DNA of 64,000 nucleotides from Lycocorax pyrrhopterus obiensis (taxonomy: Eukaryota; Chordata; Aves; Passeriformes; Paradisaeidae): contig JACSVZ010000022.1 of the NCBI GenBank assembly GCA_014706295.1, forward strand, positions 12,790,830 to 12,854,829. Reading direction: 5' to 3'. Made by a program: the position numbers and the translations under genes. Position 1 is the stretch's first letter, and each line of letters opens with the position of its first letter. The notes below the pieces were generated by a model. That model searched no databases. It was not told the DNA's origin and saw only the letters and a program-made list of their open reading frames with translations. This document shows positions 26,701 through 40,400 of the stretch, one piece after another.

Positions 26701-29700
26701 GCGCAGCCGGGGCCGTGGCGCGGCTCCCTGTGCTCTGCAAATAAAAACCGCCCGCATTTGGAACTGGGTCAGGAGCACGACCTGAAACACACCGAGGGGC
26801 TCGGGGAGTCTTGGGCTGCGCCGCTTCCTCCCGGCCCTGGCTGCTGCCTCAGCCAGAAATTCGGTGTGAGAAATGTGAGCAGGTGGATTAGCGCTGCCGC
26901 TGGCTCGGTGCTGACTGAGCAGAAGCACTTGCAGTGGTGGGGTTTGCAGTTGGCCTCTTTCTTCTTTGTGTGCCGAGCCCTTTCTGGCCAGGGTGGCTGG
27001 AGGTGTGCTGAAAGCATCAGTCCTCAGTGAAGTGAAGCTGTTGCAGTTGGGCTGGGCTTCTCTGTCAGCAGCAAGACTCGCTTTGGGCAGCCCTGGGGCA
27101 GGTCAGAGGAACACGGGGCTCTACAGAGAGCAGCGTAAAGCTGCTGTGGATGTCTGAGCCGCGGGGGCTGCTGGGCTGGAGAGCAGAGTGACCGCACGTG
27201 TCCGCAGCGTGCGTCGTCTTAATGTGTTGTTTATTTGATGTGCTGTTTGTTCTGGCACAGCCCGGGCGCACGCTGGGGTGGATAATGCTGGAAAACAGTG
27301 TGAGCTAGCCCTGCTTCTCAAAGAGAAGCCTTGCGTTTGTTAGAAGCGTCTTTTCTCCCAGTGCCTGGAATGTGGAAGCCAGGGATTCAGGAAGGGAGGG
27401 GAGTCTCTTTGCCTGTCCCCAAGGCAGGGACAGTAGCACACCTCTGTGTGTGTGGAAGTGCCTTTGATGTTTCAGCATAGCTGCACCAAACCTGGACAAA
27501 GGCTTCAGTTGCCCCACAGCTGCAGGGCAGAGTGCATGGGATGGGGCATCTGGAAAGGCTCTGGATTCTGCCTTCCGTCTTCCCTTATATCTTCTGCTGG
27601 TCCTTCGAAGGGTGTCTGGTGCTTTCCACAGCCAGCAGTGACAGGCAGCACACAGGATATGGCCGCGGTGGGGACAGTCAGCAGCCTGCCCCAGGGGGAC
27701 TGCCTTGTGTCCCACCACATAGCGCGCTGTCAATTTCCTGTTATTGGTTACAATAACACAGCGCCTGTTTAAAAACAACCCGCATTAGCCCTCCCTCTGA
27801 AAGAATTTGAACCTGTCATGAAAGTTAGAGGAGAAACATTTTCCCAGACATCTCATCCAAAGTGGAGCATTTCTGGAGCTCAAGCTGAGGGAGTGGAGGG
27901 ACCTCGCTTGCCATCCCAGGGGGTCGGGGACGTGTCAGCATCACCCAGAGCGTATCAGCTGAAGTGATGTGGGGTGGAGATGAAAAAATTCCCTGGTATT
28001 TCAGTGGCTGATTGAAACCATACTGAAAATCTCTGCCTGCGGGAGTTTCTGCATTTCATTAAATACAAACAGCTTCTCTTCATCCTCCTGGAGTTGAGCT
28101 GATAGGGGCAGACAAAAACCACGTTGTTGATATCACACTCACGATATGATCTTATCAGCCCCTGCCTGCAGATTGTGACCAAGTTTGACTCTTTCCTTGG
28201 ATTGATTTGGGAAGCCTCCTCTTCCCCAGAAATGAGTTTTCCAGATGTTTACTTTAAAGAGAAAAAAAAAATAGTTAGGGATTTTCTTTGGCCACCTTTC
28301 CAGCTTCCAGCTGTTAAGTGCTGGAAATGTGTTCTTCATTATGTCCAAGAGAGAAATGTTTCTTTCTTCCGATTGGGGAGGCAATAAATATTTCACAACA
28401 TAATATGCTGTGGACAAGTGAGTTAGTGTGGTTTGTTCTCTGGGCAGCAGCCCCAGCAGCTGCCGTGGGGAGCCAGTGCCGGTGTGATGGACGGGGCAGG
28501 GATTCAGCTGTCCCCAGGCTGTGCATGGTCACTTTATGGGATTATAGATTCCATAACCAAGTTCTTCTGCCTTCAGAACCAGGCCCCACAGCAGAAATCA
28601 GCAGCAATCCTTAGCAGCCCCTCTGCATTAACTTTCCAGCGCTGCTACTTACAGCCAACACTTCGCCTGCTACGCTTCCTTTCTCCTCATCTGACCCCAA
28701 AGCAGTTGAGTTCTGGGTTGAGCCTGATGAGCCGGCAATGGGGCTATTTTGGATTAAGAAGAGGAGGGGTGAATTCCAGCTTTGTGGATTACTCCATCCT
28801 CTGCCAGCATTAGCTTTGCTGCTAGCAAGGATGCTCCAGTTTGCTTCTAGTGGTCTTGGCCAGCGTGGCCTGGGCACTTCCACAGGTCAGAGAATCGCAG
28901 GGTATCACCCAGCACTTGTTCCAGCTAATGTTAGGCAATTAAGTTGCCAAAGTTTGGCACGTACTTTCCTCTTTGGTCAAGAAGGTGCACAGGGATAGAA
29001 CAGATAAATTTTGGCATCTGCAAGAGTTTCTGTCTGTAGTCACTGCATCCAGCTTGGTGGTGCCAAGGGATGGTGATGCCAGGGACAGCTGTGGCAGTGT
29101 CTAGATCTGAGGGGATTTTCTTGGGAAGGATGGAGAGAGGGGGCTGTCATTGATACTAACAGCAACCCATGACCTAAATCAGCTCATGGAAGTGGTGTTG
29201 AAATCAGGGTGCATCCATGAAGGAGCCCTGGGAGCAGAACAGCAGCGGCTGATGCTGTAGATGATAACTTGTAGTGTGAAAGGAAAAAATATGAAAAATG
29301 CTGTGGGCTGGTGAAAATTCGAAGGAGTATGGGCCCCAACAGGGAGATGACATGACTGAAGGAGCAGAGTTGGAAAATTTCTCGGACAGGAAATGAAGGA
29401 GCAGCCCAGCGGGCGGGAAGGTGGTTGATTCACAGAGTGGGAATTCTCCCGGGTCTCTGCTGTGATCCCTGTTCTGCACCTGGCATGGGCAGCTCTCATG
29501 CAGCCCATGTGTCCTCTGGGGAAGTAAGGAGACACAGGTATCCATATGGGAGTGCTGGGCAAGTTACTGGCTGTTGGTGTAGTTGCATCTCTACAAAGCC
29601 TAACCTGGAGCGTACATCACCTGTTGTGCTCCCTCCTGCCTGTATACCTCTAAAAATTATTCCATCCTTTTTTGCTTCTCACATTTTCTCTGGCAACAGC

Positions 29701-31395
29701 CCAAAACTTACGGGAAGGGCAGAATGGGACTTTTCAGATGTTCTAGACCTTTATTCCCAATATGGGAAATGCTTTAAAATATCTGCTTTGGCCACAAAAA
29801 CTGCAGCATATTTTCCCTTTAAAATAATGTTTAATAAGATTTTTTTAAAAATGAATTAAAATACCAATAGAAGTAGGAGGGCATAAGCCAAGCATTAAGA
29901 AAAAACCCTTGAGGATAAAATGAGTTTGGGAGCAATTTGGTCTTGAACTCTGTGGGAATGGGACTAAATCTGTGAAGTCTTCCCGGATGTCCTGGCATAA
30001 TTTGGAGCCCTAAAAATAGTCCAAAACTTGAATAGCCTGGATGACCTCGAAGCTGCTTTTCAAGAGACTTTTAATGTAGTCAGAGTAGGTGAACACCCTG
30101 CAGCACATCCAGGTTTCAGGAACCCCTGATGAGTCAATTGGGGGATTGCTAATTGGTTACTGGACCTCGTTAGCATCGGGCTTTGATGGATTGGGCTCCC
30201 GGGTTTGCTCCTGCAATGAGCAAATAGTGGTGGGGCACAGTGGCCTCCTTTGGAAATGTGAAGCGAGTCTAAAGGGCCCAATTAAGCGGGTCCCAGGGAG
30301 GGCTGTTTCACAGAAGCCCATGGCCCTCCCTGCTGCCGGCTCTGTTGGCCCCGAGCCCACTCAGTGATTTATTCCTGGGCTCCAGTGCTGACCCCCGGGG
30401 CCGGGAGGGGATGCAGGCGGACGCAGAAAGGTGCTTACGAGGGAGCTCTGCTTTGAAACACAGCAGCCAATTTCCTTTCGCCACAGACAAGCCTTATCTC
30501 GGGAGATTGCCTTGGTCTCCAGTGGAGCCTCTGGTGTCATAACCGTGCTCTTCCTGGGCAGATAGAGAGGCTTGTGCAAAAAATCCCATAGCAGCAGCCT
30601 GAGATCTGATGTGGCTGTGACTCACCAGCCCTGGACTGTGTGGGAGGTGCTGGGACCAGGCAGTTTGGGGCTTTTTGGTTAGTTTTTGTGTTTTTTGTGG
30701 TTTTGTGTTTTTTTTTTAAACTGGCAGAAGAGAAGAGCTGCAGGGCCTGTTGTCCTGGACGTTGTAGAGAGGCTCAGCTCAGGTGTGTTTTGAGGCATCT
30801 CACTGATGCCTGGCTGCTGTTCTCGGTCTCTGCAGATGTGTGGATCCTGCTGTGCTGTCAGGAGAGCACTGCCCACCACCTGGGATCTGTCTTGCTGGTC
30901 TGACAAGGCATGGGGATTTCTCCCAGTAGTCATGCATGGATGCTGTCCAAGGAAAAGGTCTTCTTTGGGACATGTTCTCCTCAGCCAGACAGAGAAGATT
31001 GTTTTCTCCAGCTCCTGGGAAACACTTCTCAGTGCACTCTCACAAATACAAGTGCAGGAATCTACTGCTTGCAGGGTTGTTGTCCATAAAGTTTGCCATG
31101 TGGGTTGTAGATAAGGTGCTTAGTCCGTCATACCCAAGAATGGACCATAGTTTATGTTCCTGGCACAAACATAGCTGAGATATGTTTGCCTTTTTCCCTC
31201 TTCCTGTGATCCCAGTGAATGCTGCTTAGCTTGACGTTACTGATGGGCTGCAAATAGGTTGGTTTGGGGGAATTTCATAGTTACCCTCATCAGCCAAGAT
31301 AGATTACTTCTCCTCATCTCTTCATGCAAAGCCCCATCCTGCCTCTCCAAGTGTGCTGGGTAGCCAGGTTGACCAAGATTTTGGGCTGGTGTTTA

Positions 31396-31428
<33 letters not shown>

Positions 31429-34400
31429 AATCTCATTCATATTGTTCTGTGATGCTCAATGTTCTTTTTGAAGCTGGGGCAGGAAGAGGCTGGAGATAAG
31501 ACGACAATAAAAGGCTGGAGTAAACCCTGCAAGCAGAGATAATGTACTTCAGAGAATATGGGTGAACTGGCAGACTGGAAAGTTCAAGGAAATTAGAACT
31601 TTTGGCCGTTCAGGATGATGACTTTTCCCACCAACTGCTCTGCACAGCCTTGGCTTGTGATGTACCTGAGGCAGCTTTTAGTTTAACTGGGAGCATCTGT
31701 TAGATACAAGTTCATTATGTTCGGAGTTGTATGACAGCGTATCTGTTACTTCACTATTTTTTTTTTTTAATATTAGTCCATTTAAAGGATTTTGCTCTTA
31801 ATACCTGGCCTAAATCAAAAGGTTTCCCATGTACCCTCCTCGGCTTTTCCTCCCCTGCATTCTTGTTGTACAAATCCATCTTGTGATACCTGACACTTCT
31901 ACAATGAGGAGAAATTAATCACTGCATTTTATCTTGATTTTGCACCCTCCCACCCCAGCTTGTTGGGAAGTTGGTGTTATATCATTAGGGATTTGCTAAC
32001 CCTGTGGAGAGAGGTCTCCTTCCTGTCTGCATTGCAGGTTTCTCTCTCTCTAAATGCCTGGGTTTGGGAGGTGTTGAAGGCAGAGTGATGATGGGGAGAT
32101 ACAGTGAGCTACAGGCACTGGTTGCAGGGTCATGCTGGCTCCAGGGGATTTAAGATTTTTGTTTGAATGTCTTGAAGGATAGTTTTGAAAATTGCTGAGT
32201 ATTAACATCTCTCAGGACCTCAGTTCTCATGTTGAACCCGAACTGAGAACCAGGTAGACTCCTTTCTGACTGTGCCAATTTCTTTGCTTGGCTTGAAATG
32301 CCTTTGGGGTGTAATTCCATATTTGTAGGCTCTCCATTTTTATTGGGGTGTAATTTACCCACAGACAGTGTTTGCTGAGCTTAGACATCAGCAGTACAGT
32401 GTAGGTGCCACATAATCTGCCACACAGATTTACCTCAGCCCGCCCAAATCTTCAGCCACCCACGCTGCTTCCGTACAGAAATGGTGCAAAAATCGATGTC
32501 CGGGCTGTACCGCTTTTTAATTGCTGAGCAGAAGAAATGAAGCTGTGTGAAAGGTCAGAACAGATTTTTTAGTGAGGAGCTGTTTGGAGGAAGTTGAAGA
32601 ATTTGGCCCAGCGCAGGCTGAAATTCCTGCTTGGTTGTGTGGGAGCTTCAGCTCTTGGGGGAGGCAGCTCCGTTTGCAAATCCATTGAGGCTTCGCCTGG
32701 ACTTTTATTTATAAGGGCACGAATGGTTTGTACCTTGCAGGCTGTGTTCTGGTGGCTTGCAAGAATGGGAATTGGAGGAGGTGTGGGGAAGAGCCCCTCT
32801 GCCTCCTTCCAGGCAGGCTCGGGGAGAAGGAGAAGACCTGAGCACACCAGAGGCTCCGAGTTCTGCGGTCCGGACGTGGGCCTGTGCTTTGTCACAGCTG
32901 TGCCCATACATCTGGGTCTGGAATGTGCCATGGTTTAATGGCCTGGTTTCATCACATTCGCTGCCAAAGTCACGGATTCCTCCTATATGTTTTAAAAGCA
33001 AACAATCCGTGACTGCGGACACTGTTCCCTGTGTGTCAGCACGCAGGCAGCTGGGGGAACACTTAAACCAAATTAACCCAGAGCTGTTAAATTATTCTCT
33101 GAGGAAATGAGAAAGATGAGCAGCAGCGACTGATGAACTCTTGGTGAAATCCTCTCACAGTGGTGATGTCATTGGCAGGTAGAGGAGTGAACATGGACTT
33201 CTAATGGAATTCTTTTCCTTGTGCTCAAGGTCGTAGTTTCCACCCTGTTAGACTGCACGTTGATAAACAGGAGGTACCAGGCAGGGCTGTTGTTACTAAA
33301 AGTATTACAGCTCTTTGACTTGGAGCCCATTCTCTCTCTGTCCCAGCAGCAGATGCCCAGGGAGCCCTTACAGACAATATCTACAGCTGCTGGGACAGTT
33401 TGGCAGTAGGAAGGGTCTGAACTGGGCTCTCCTCCCAGCTGTGCTTGCTGTGCAGCAATGGCCAGTCACTGGGGAAGAGAAGAGGGACAGGTTTTTCTCT
33501 AAAGCTGGACCTTCTCCCCATGAACTAATGGACAGATCAGGTTTTTTAGCCACGTGGGGAGAGGCTGTGGCAGTGCCATCCTCTCCTTCATGTTTCATGT
33601 CTGTTGTTCCAGTCTTCTTCACAAAGTACCCAGTTGATGTCCTTGAGATACAGGTGTGAGATTGTTCCCTGAGCAAAGGCAGCGTTGGGATCAGCTGCTC
33701 TTGAGGAGTGTTGTTCATGTGAACAGGGCACTGGAGGATGATCAGATGGACTTAAAAGGTTCATTTCCAGGTCAGTGCCGTGCTGGAGCTCAGTGTGAGG
33801 CACTGAGCCCTTTATCCTGGGCACAGGGACTGCTCATCTCCTTCCAGGACAGAGATGTGCTCGTTGTCTAGAATTTGCCAGGGTAGAACGGGGCACTCCA
33901 AGGAGGTTTTTTAATTTCATTTCAAAGTCTATCTGGTATTAAAAACTCAGTCAGTTCTTTCCCATTAGTTACAAAAAAACCTTCTCTCCCTGTGTGTGGA
34001 GTGGCAGCTCCCTGAAGAGACTCTGCTTCTCGCAGTCTCAAATAACTGCAGTCACATGACATCCCTCAAGTCAGGCTTTTTCTTACCAGTTTCAGATTTA
34101 GGCTGCAAGCACACCAGTTAGTATTAGCAAGCTGGAATTCCCTGCTTTTTCTATTTATAGGAAAGCACATTTTTTTCTGTATGTTCTGGAATTACAAGAG
34201 TTTCTGCTGTGGTGTAGTTTTCATTTTGCTAAAATTAGTCTCAAACTCCTCTTAGTTTAAGGGAGGAGAATTAAGGCAGTGGACCCAAGGCCCTTTGAAA
34301 ATCAGCCTTGAGAACCATGTGGGTTTTTTTCTCTCTCATGAAGTAGGTGGCTGGATTTATTTAGCTGCCTGCATTTGAGTGACTTGCAGTTAAATTCCTC

Positions 34401-37400
34401 TAGAACACCAGGTCTTCCTGGGACACCTGCTTATTGCTCAGCTGTCTGCATGAAGCTGCTTGCAGGAACTTTGGCTTTCTCACTTCTGCACATCGGACAG
34501 CATGGCACTAGCACGTGGTACTTCACAGTGAGGGCCATCAGGGCACTTTGTGTCTCTGTAAAAGAGGTTTTTTTCCTTTGAGTCACTTTTTTCCTTACCC
34601 CACTTCTCATGTAATACTGTGTTTTACTGGGAGGAAGACCCTGCTATGAACTGCCACTAATCCTGCCAGCTAATTATTGATGCACATATTTTCCCAGAAC
34701 ACACCACTCCTAAAAAAAACCCCAAACATTCCCGGAAGCTTCCTAGAAGCATTTAACCATCAAGGACAATTGACACCTCAAGGTAAATAGTCTGAGAATC
34801 TGAAATCCTGAATGTAGTTATAGTGTCTTATCTCTGCAGCACCAGGAAGTTTTAAGGGCCTCTTTACAGCCACCTCTGTGCTGGGTTTCTGATGGTGTTT
34901 GCAGGAGGATTAAAGCAACTAGGGAGGGTGGGAGTACTTGTGGTGGGGGCACCTGATCCTCTCCACACTCTCTGGCCTCAGGCAGCTCCTGGGCTGGGCT
35001 GGCCTTGCAGACCAGTGCTTGTACCCCTTTACAGGGTGCCCAAGGACAGGGGAGTCCACTTATCCATTCCCTGAGGGTGTGGTAGATCCAAGTTTGGGCT
35101 AAAAGACAAATATTTAAGTCTTGTGTTTTATGGGTTGCTTAACACTTTGCCCAGCTGCTTAGAAAGTTGCGGAGGCCATCTCAAGTCAAGTGCAGGGAAT
35201 CTCCTACTGCACAGTGAGAGGCTGGTGTGGGCAAAGTCCTTCTCTGTAAGTGACTCAAGCCTCATTCCAAGGAATTCCAGCCATCCCCCTGTGTCTTGAC
35301 CAGTTTTGCTCTGCTGTGGTGCCTCTGGTTACCGAAGTCTGGCTGCAGTGACCTTTGAGTGGCTGTTGGGCACACACAAAGGGCTGGTCTGAATTTGGAA
35401 GGGACCCCCCCTTGCTGGGGTTTAAGCACAGGCTTGTGTTTGACATGTACAGGTTGGTGTGCCAGCATCCCTGAATGCTGCACCTGTAGCTGTGTGGCAT
35501 TTGCTGATAGCAGCTCCAGGTAGGCAGGGATTTAACAGGATGTTCCTCTGTGCCTCTCCTTAGTGCCAGCTGGCTGAACCTGCTGCGAATCAGGCTCTTG
35601 CTGCTGCCCTGTTGGAGGTCATTTCTAAAACTTGGCTATCCAAATCTTCGGTTCAGCACTGTGCAGGCCACAAGTGATGGCGCTGCTCTGCCCTGCCATG
35701 TGCCAAGTGCTGCAGATCTAGTCCCCCAAGGATTTTTGGCAGGAGATGTGTGTGGCACTGGCAGGGGAAGGACAACTTGCGCAGGAGGATGCTGTGAAGA
35801 TAAAGCAGTGCTGTGTGTGAAATTGGTGGATGAGCCAAATCCTTCTCAGAAGTGGTGTTTAAAGAAAAAATCCTTTGTTGAAAATGCTCCATCAGCTGCT
35901 CACGTAAGCCAAGCTGCTTAGGAAGGGAATAGGCACTGTTTAGAAAATAACATCATAAAGCATTGGGTTGCTGCTGCTGCTTGTTATGGCACTGAGCAGG
36001 TTTCATGCTGGCTGGTAGCTCTGAATCTGTGGTTTCCTGGAGAGTGTTTTCTTTGATCTCTCTCAATAAAACTCCAGAGTTTTGAGAGGAAAATTTGAAA
36101 ACAGGTTGGTGCAAAATTAAGTCTCAGTGCTCACCTCTCTCCCCAGCCTCACCGAAGTGTTTAATAGCTGCCACTTTGCACCTCTGTCCTCTCCCCGTGG
36201 TGAAAGGGATGGGTTGTTGTTTCTAAAGCTTGGCTGTCAAAATCTTGAGATGCCAGCATAGGGAACCTTCTCATTCAGAACCCTGTAATCCTTCATGAAC
36301 AAGTTGGAAAAACATCATTTTTAGGAGTGAGGATTTGAGACACAGACATACAAGAACAAGCCAGGAGTTGCTGTGAGGAAAAGAGCAAAATGGGGGCAAA
36401 GCATATTTCAGTGCACACCCCTCTTTCAAACACTGACTTTTGTGCTTTTCTGTGTGGGGTTTGTTTGCTCTCAGGCACTAGAGTATTTTATAAAAAATGA
36501 CTGGATAAAAAGCCATGCCCACTTGGAGGGGAAGCGCCTTTGTTTGCTGCCTGGAAAGGTTGAAGTAGTTCTTGTGTGATTGAAAATAAAAAGTAGGCAC
36601 ACACTAAATGTGAGAGATTTTATTAAAGGATTCTGATGGATGGGCTGGGGAGAAATAAATCTGCTGTTGGACAGCAGAAGCTCAGCAGGGGGACAGTCAG
36701 TTGTTAATGAGTAAATTCACTGCTTCCGTGAGAATAAATGATTACAGGCAAAGGATGCAAAAGGAGCAGATCGCTGACCTAGAGAAATTCAAAGTGAGTC
36801 AGAAGCTCTCTGCCTTTCCAGGGCTTTTCCACCTCCTGCATATTTGTTTGTGGGGATAAAAGGTGCACAAAAAGGCACCTTCTTGGCTTTAGCTGCTGCC
36901 ACTGACGTGGTGCCAGCACTGCCGAGTGTTTCCAAGGCTTATTCATGGCTGCTGAGCAGCCTCTCGCCTGGGCTGTGGACAGAGGTGATCTGTGCTCCCA
37001 GAGAGCTGTTTTTCCCTGGCACTGTGGACTGATAACCCCATCCAGCCTCTGACATCTCCACGTTTTCCAGGTGGGCTTGTGGCTGCAGTGATGGACCAGG
37101 CAGTGCCTGGGGGATGGATGGGCTTGGGAGAGAGTAAAATAATTTGGTTTTTGAAACTGGGGCAAAATAATTAACATTCTCTGACACTTTCCATAGTGGC
37201 TCTTTTTCTGCTTTCCTTGCTTCTGGGTTTTGCAGGTGTCTGGAACTGCTGTGCAGTGACCCAGACTGGGGTGCAGAACGCCCCCAAAACGCTGCAGGTG
37301 CCTGCTGAAGGTGTCCTGAAGCCCTTTGCTGTGCGTATCCAGGAGGCCTCATGTGCCCCTAAACAGTGGGAGTTATTGCCCATGCGCTGGTGTTGAGCTG

Positions 37401-40400
37401 CACCTGCTCAGCAGGTCCATGCGATCCTTCCAGGAAATCCAGAAAAGCGGGAATGAGCAGCGCTGGTGATGCTATCCACACACAGCTCCACGGGGTACGG
37501 AGCAGTGGCGAGGGAGAGATGAACTGCTTTGTTTTTACATGGTGCTGTTTTCATAAGTCAGCACCGAAGGTAATAAATCTGTCCTGGGGAAAATTAGCCA
37601 GTAGTTTACTGTATAAACTCCTCCTGTGGGATCCGGGGCCGGGAGCAGAGCTGGGTGTAGCTCCAGCCAGCACAGCCTGCTCAGACCTTTTAATCCGAGA
37701 ACCAAAAAGAGCCCCTCTTGCTGTTGGTGAAAATGTAGTTGCCAATATTACAACAGTGTGAAGATCTCTTTTGGTTATTGAATGTCTCTGTGTGGCTTTG
37801 TGGTGCCTTGGAGTATCAGTGAGACTTCCCCAAAACTCCCTCACCAAGGCAACCTGGGACACAGCTGGTCCAGCTTGTCTCCTTCCCACGTGTACCTCCC
37901 AGAGCTGGAAAACTGAAATCAGTGTCTCGAGGGAAGGAATGGAGAAGAAATGTGTGAGTTTGCCATCATGTGCTGCTTACACAGAAGGATGGATGAACAA
38001 CTGGACAGAACGTGCTGCTCCAAAAGCAGCTGAGTTTCTTGTGCCCCTCTGGAATCTGTTTTTACTCTTCAAGTCTTTGCACTGTCACACTGGGCAGTAA
38101 GCAGAATTACATTCTCATGGGATTTTGGTGCTGGATAAAGCTGCCCACCATCTAAAGGCACGAAGGGATGGAGTGTGGGACACAGAGGAAATGCCCTCAT
38201 CTCCATCTTCCTCTCCGGGCTCCCCCACTTGCTCCATCCTTCCAGGCACTGGGGCAGCTGCAAGTGATTGTTACTAAGGGAACTTGCTTCAAAACCACTA
38301 ACAGCAACATCAACTACATGTAGGGATGTTACTATTTTCAAAGAAATCTGGTTGCTAATTAAAGCAGTGTCAGAATTTCCTGGCTGGAAGGTTGTTTTAT
38401 GAAATCCCAGAGGCTGGTCAAAGCTTGAGCTGTACGTGGCGTGTTTTCGGAGGTGGGGAAAGCAAGGGATCTGCCTCCCTGGAGACAAGTGTGTGCATCA
38501 AATCTGGTGTTTCATCTCTTTTCTCCATCAAGAAGGGAAAAAATTGTCATAAGTGGCTGGGAGCATAGAGGTTTTTATTCATCTGACTGATAATAGGAGC
38601 TAAATACAGGCTTTGGAAAAAAACCCAACCATTTCTCTTGCAATATTGGTTGGGCAGAACTGTACTGGAACTAAACATGGAATGAAAAGTCTGGCTTTTC
38701 TGCCAGCTCTATTTTTAGAACTACTGCTCCATCTTTGCATCTGAGTTTTCTCAGCAGATGCACTGGAAACAGGCAATTTGCTGTTATTTTTTCCGGCCAG
38801 GCTGTGATACTCTGCAAGATAAGGATGTTGGATGGAGGGACAGGGGACTCGCCAGACTGGATAGAAATCCCCCTGAATACCAGGACATGGGTCTTGTTCC
38901 AGGTTTGGGGTCACTGTGGTCACAGACTCCTGAATATTTTCTGTGCTCCATTAGGAATGACCCTTGCATGCTGGAGGGGAGTGGTTGTGCAGTGTTGGCT
39001 GGCTTCTTTGTGTCCCAAAATTGCGGTCACGACTGGAATAGAATTCAGCAGCAGTACAAGCACACGGCAGTGCTACAGATGGATTCGGGTATGGAGAGAG
39101 GAATTGTGTTTGGCTTTGAGAGCAAATATCTGCCCTGGGCTTCAGCTGAGGTACTGCAGCTGATCCAGACATATCCAGCAAGAACCCAGAGATTCTTGTG
39201 CTTACCTGTGAAAGCAGCAGTAGAAGATAAAAGGTGTGCTAGCCCTGGTCTGGGACATCTAACCCTGCCAGCGGGGCTGGGACTGGCCTTCCAGAGAACT
39301 CCCAGCAAGCATGGCCACAGTTGTGCCCAGTTGTGTGTGTGTGTGTCTCCCATGACTCAAAATGTACTGAAACCATCTCTGCCGCCTTCTTTCAGCCGGA
39401 GAGGGCTCAGAGGGGTCAGGAGCCTGTGGCTGCCCGACCCTGGCTCTCCCTGCCCCAGGGGCATTTACACCAGAGCTTGCAACCAGCAGCCCTGAGTTCT
39501 TTTTCTGGCTGTTGTTTTCACTTGTGAATCACCGAGCCCGAGGCTTGATTTTGTGTCAAGTTTCACTGTTTGGGCAAAAGCTGCACCAATTTGACTGCTT
39601 GGTAATCCGTGCTCTCCAGAGGGAGGGGACTTCTGAGAGCCAGAAGCGTGCGAGGAGTTGGACTCCAGGACATTTAATTAGCAGCACTTTTTTTCCAGCA
39701 TAAAGCTGAACAACGAGGAGGACCCCCTAGAAATTCCGTGGGATTTACTGGCAGTAAACTCCTTACTGGCTTTGCAAAAAGAAGGGCAGAAGAGAGGGAT
39801 GCACCTCACATTTCTAAATTTGCGTTTGTGGTTGCTGTTCATTCAGAGCAGAAAATCCCCCTGTGCCTGAGGGCAGAACATATACAGGTATTCTGGAGCC
39901 ACAGGGGATTTTGTCCAGCTAAAGGCAGTGCTGGATTCCAGAAGGAGCATTAATTTGTTCCCTGCAGAATAAAGCTGGAGGAGGGTTTAGAGTGGAGGGA
40001 AGGTGTAACGTCACAGGCTGGTGTTCAGCCCTGTTCTCATGCCAAGAGGCAGATGTAGAGCTGTGAGAACTGGTCCTGCAGAGAAAGCAGCTGCCTGAGC
40101 TGAAGCCTCCTGTGCTTCACTATCAAATAACAGCTCTGCTGAGGGTAAGCAGGCAGAAAACGCTGCTCCTCCAAAAAAGCTTAATCTTGTATGCCTTGAC
40201 AAAACACCCATGTTGCAGAGGGGAACTAGGGCAGCATTGAAGTCTGTTTTCCCTCAGGTTTTGAAAAGGATGCCTGTTTCCCCCTTGGCTGGGCTTGAAA
40301 GTCTTTTGGCAGCAGGGAACTGAGCTGGGTGACCACTTTGGTTTCTTCATTCTGGATGGCATCAAGTCCTTACCAGTGCAAACCCTCAGAGTGGTAACAA

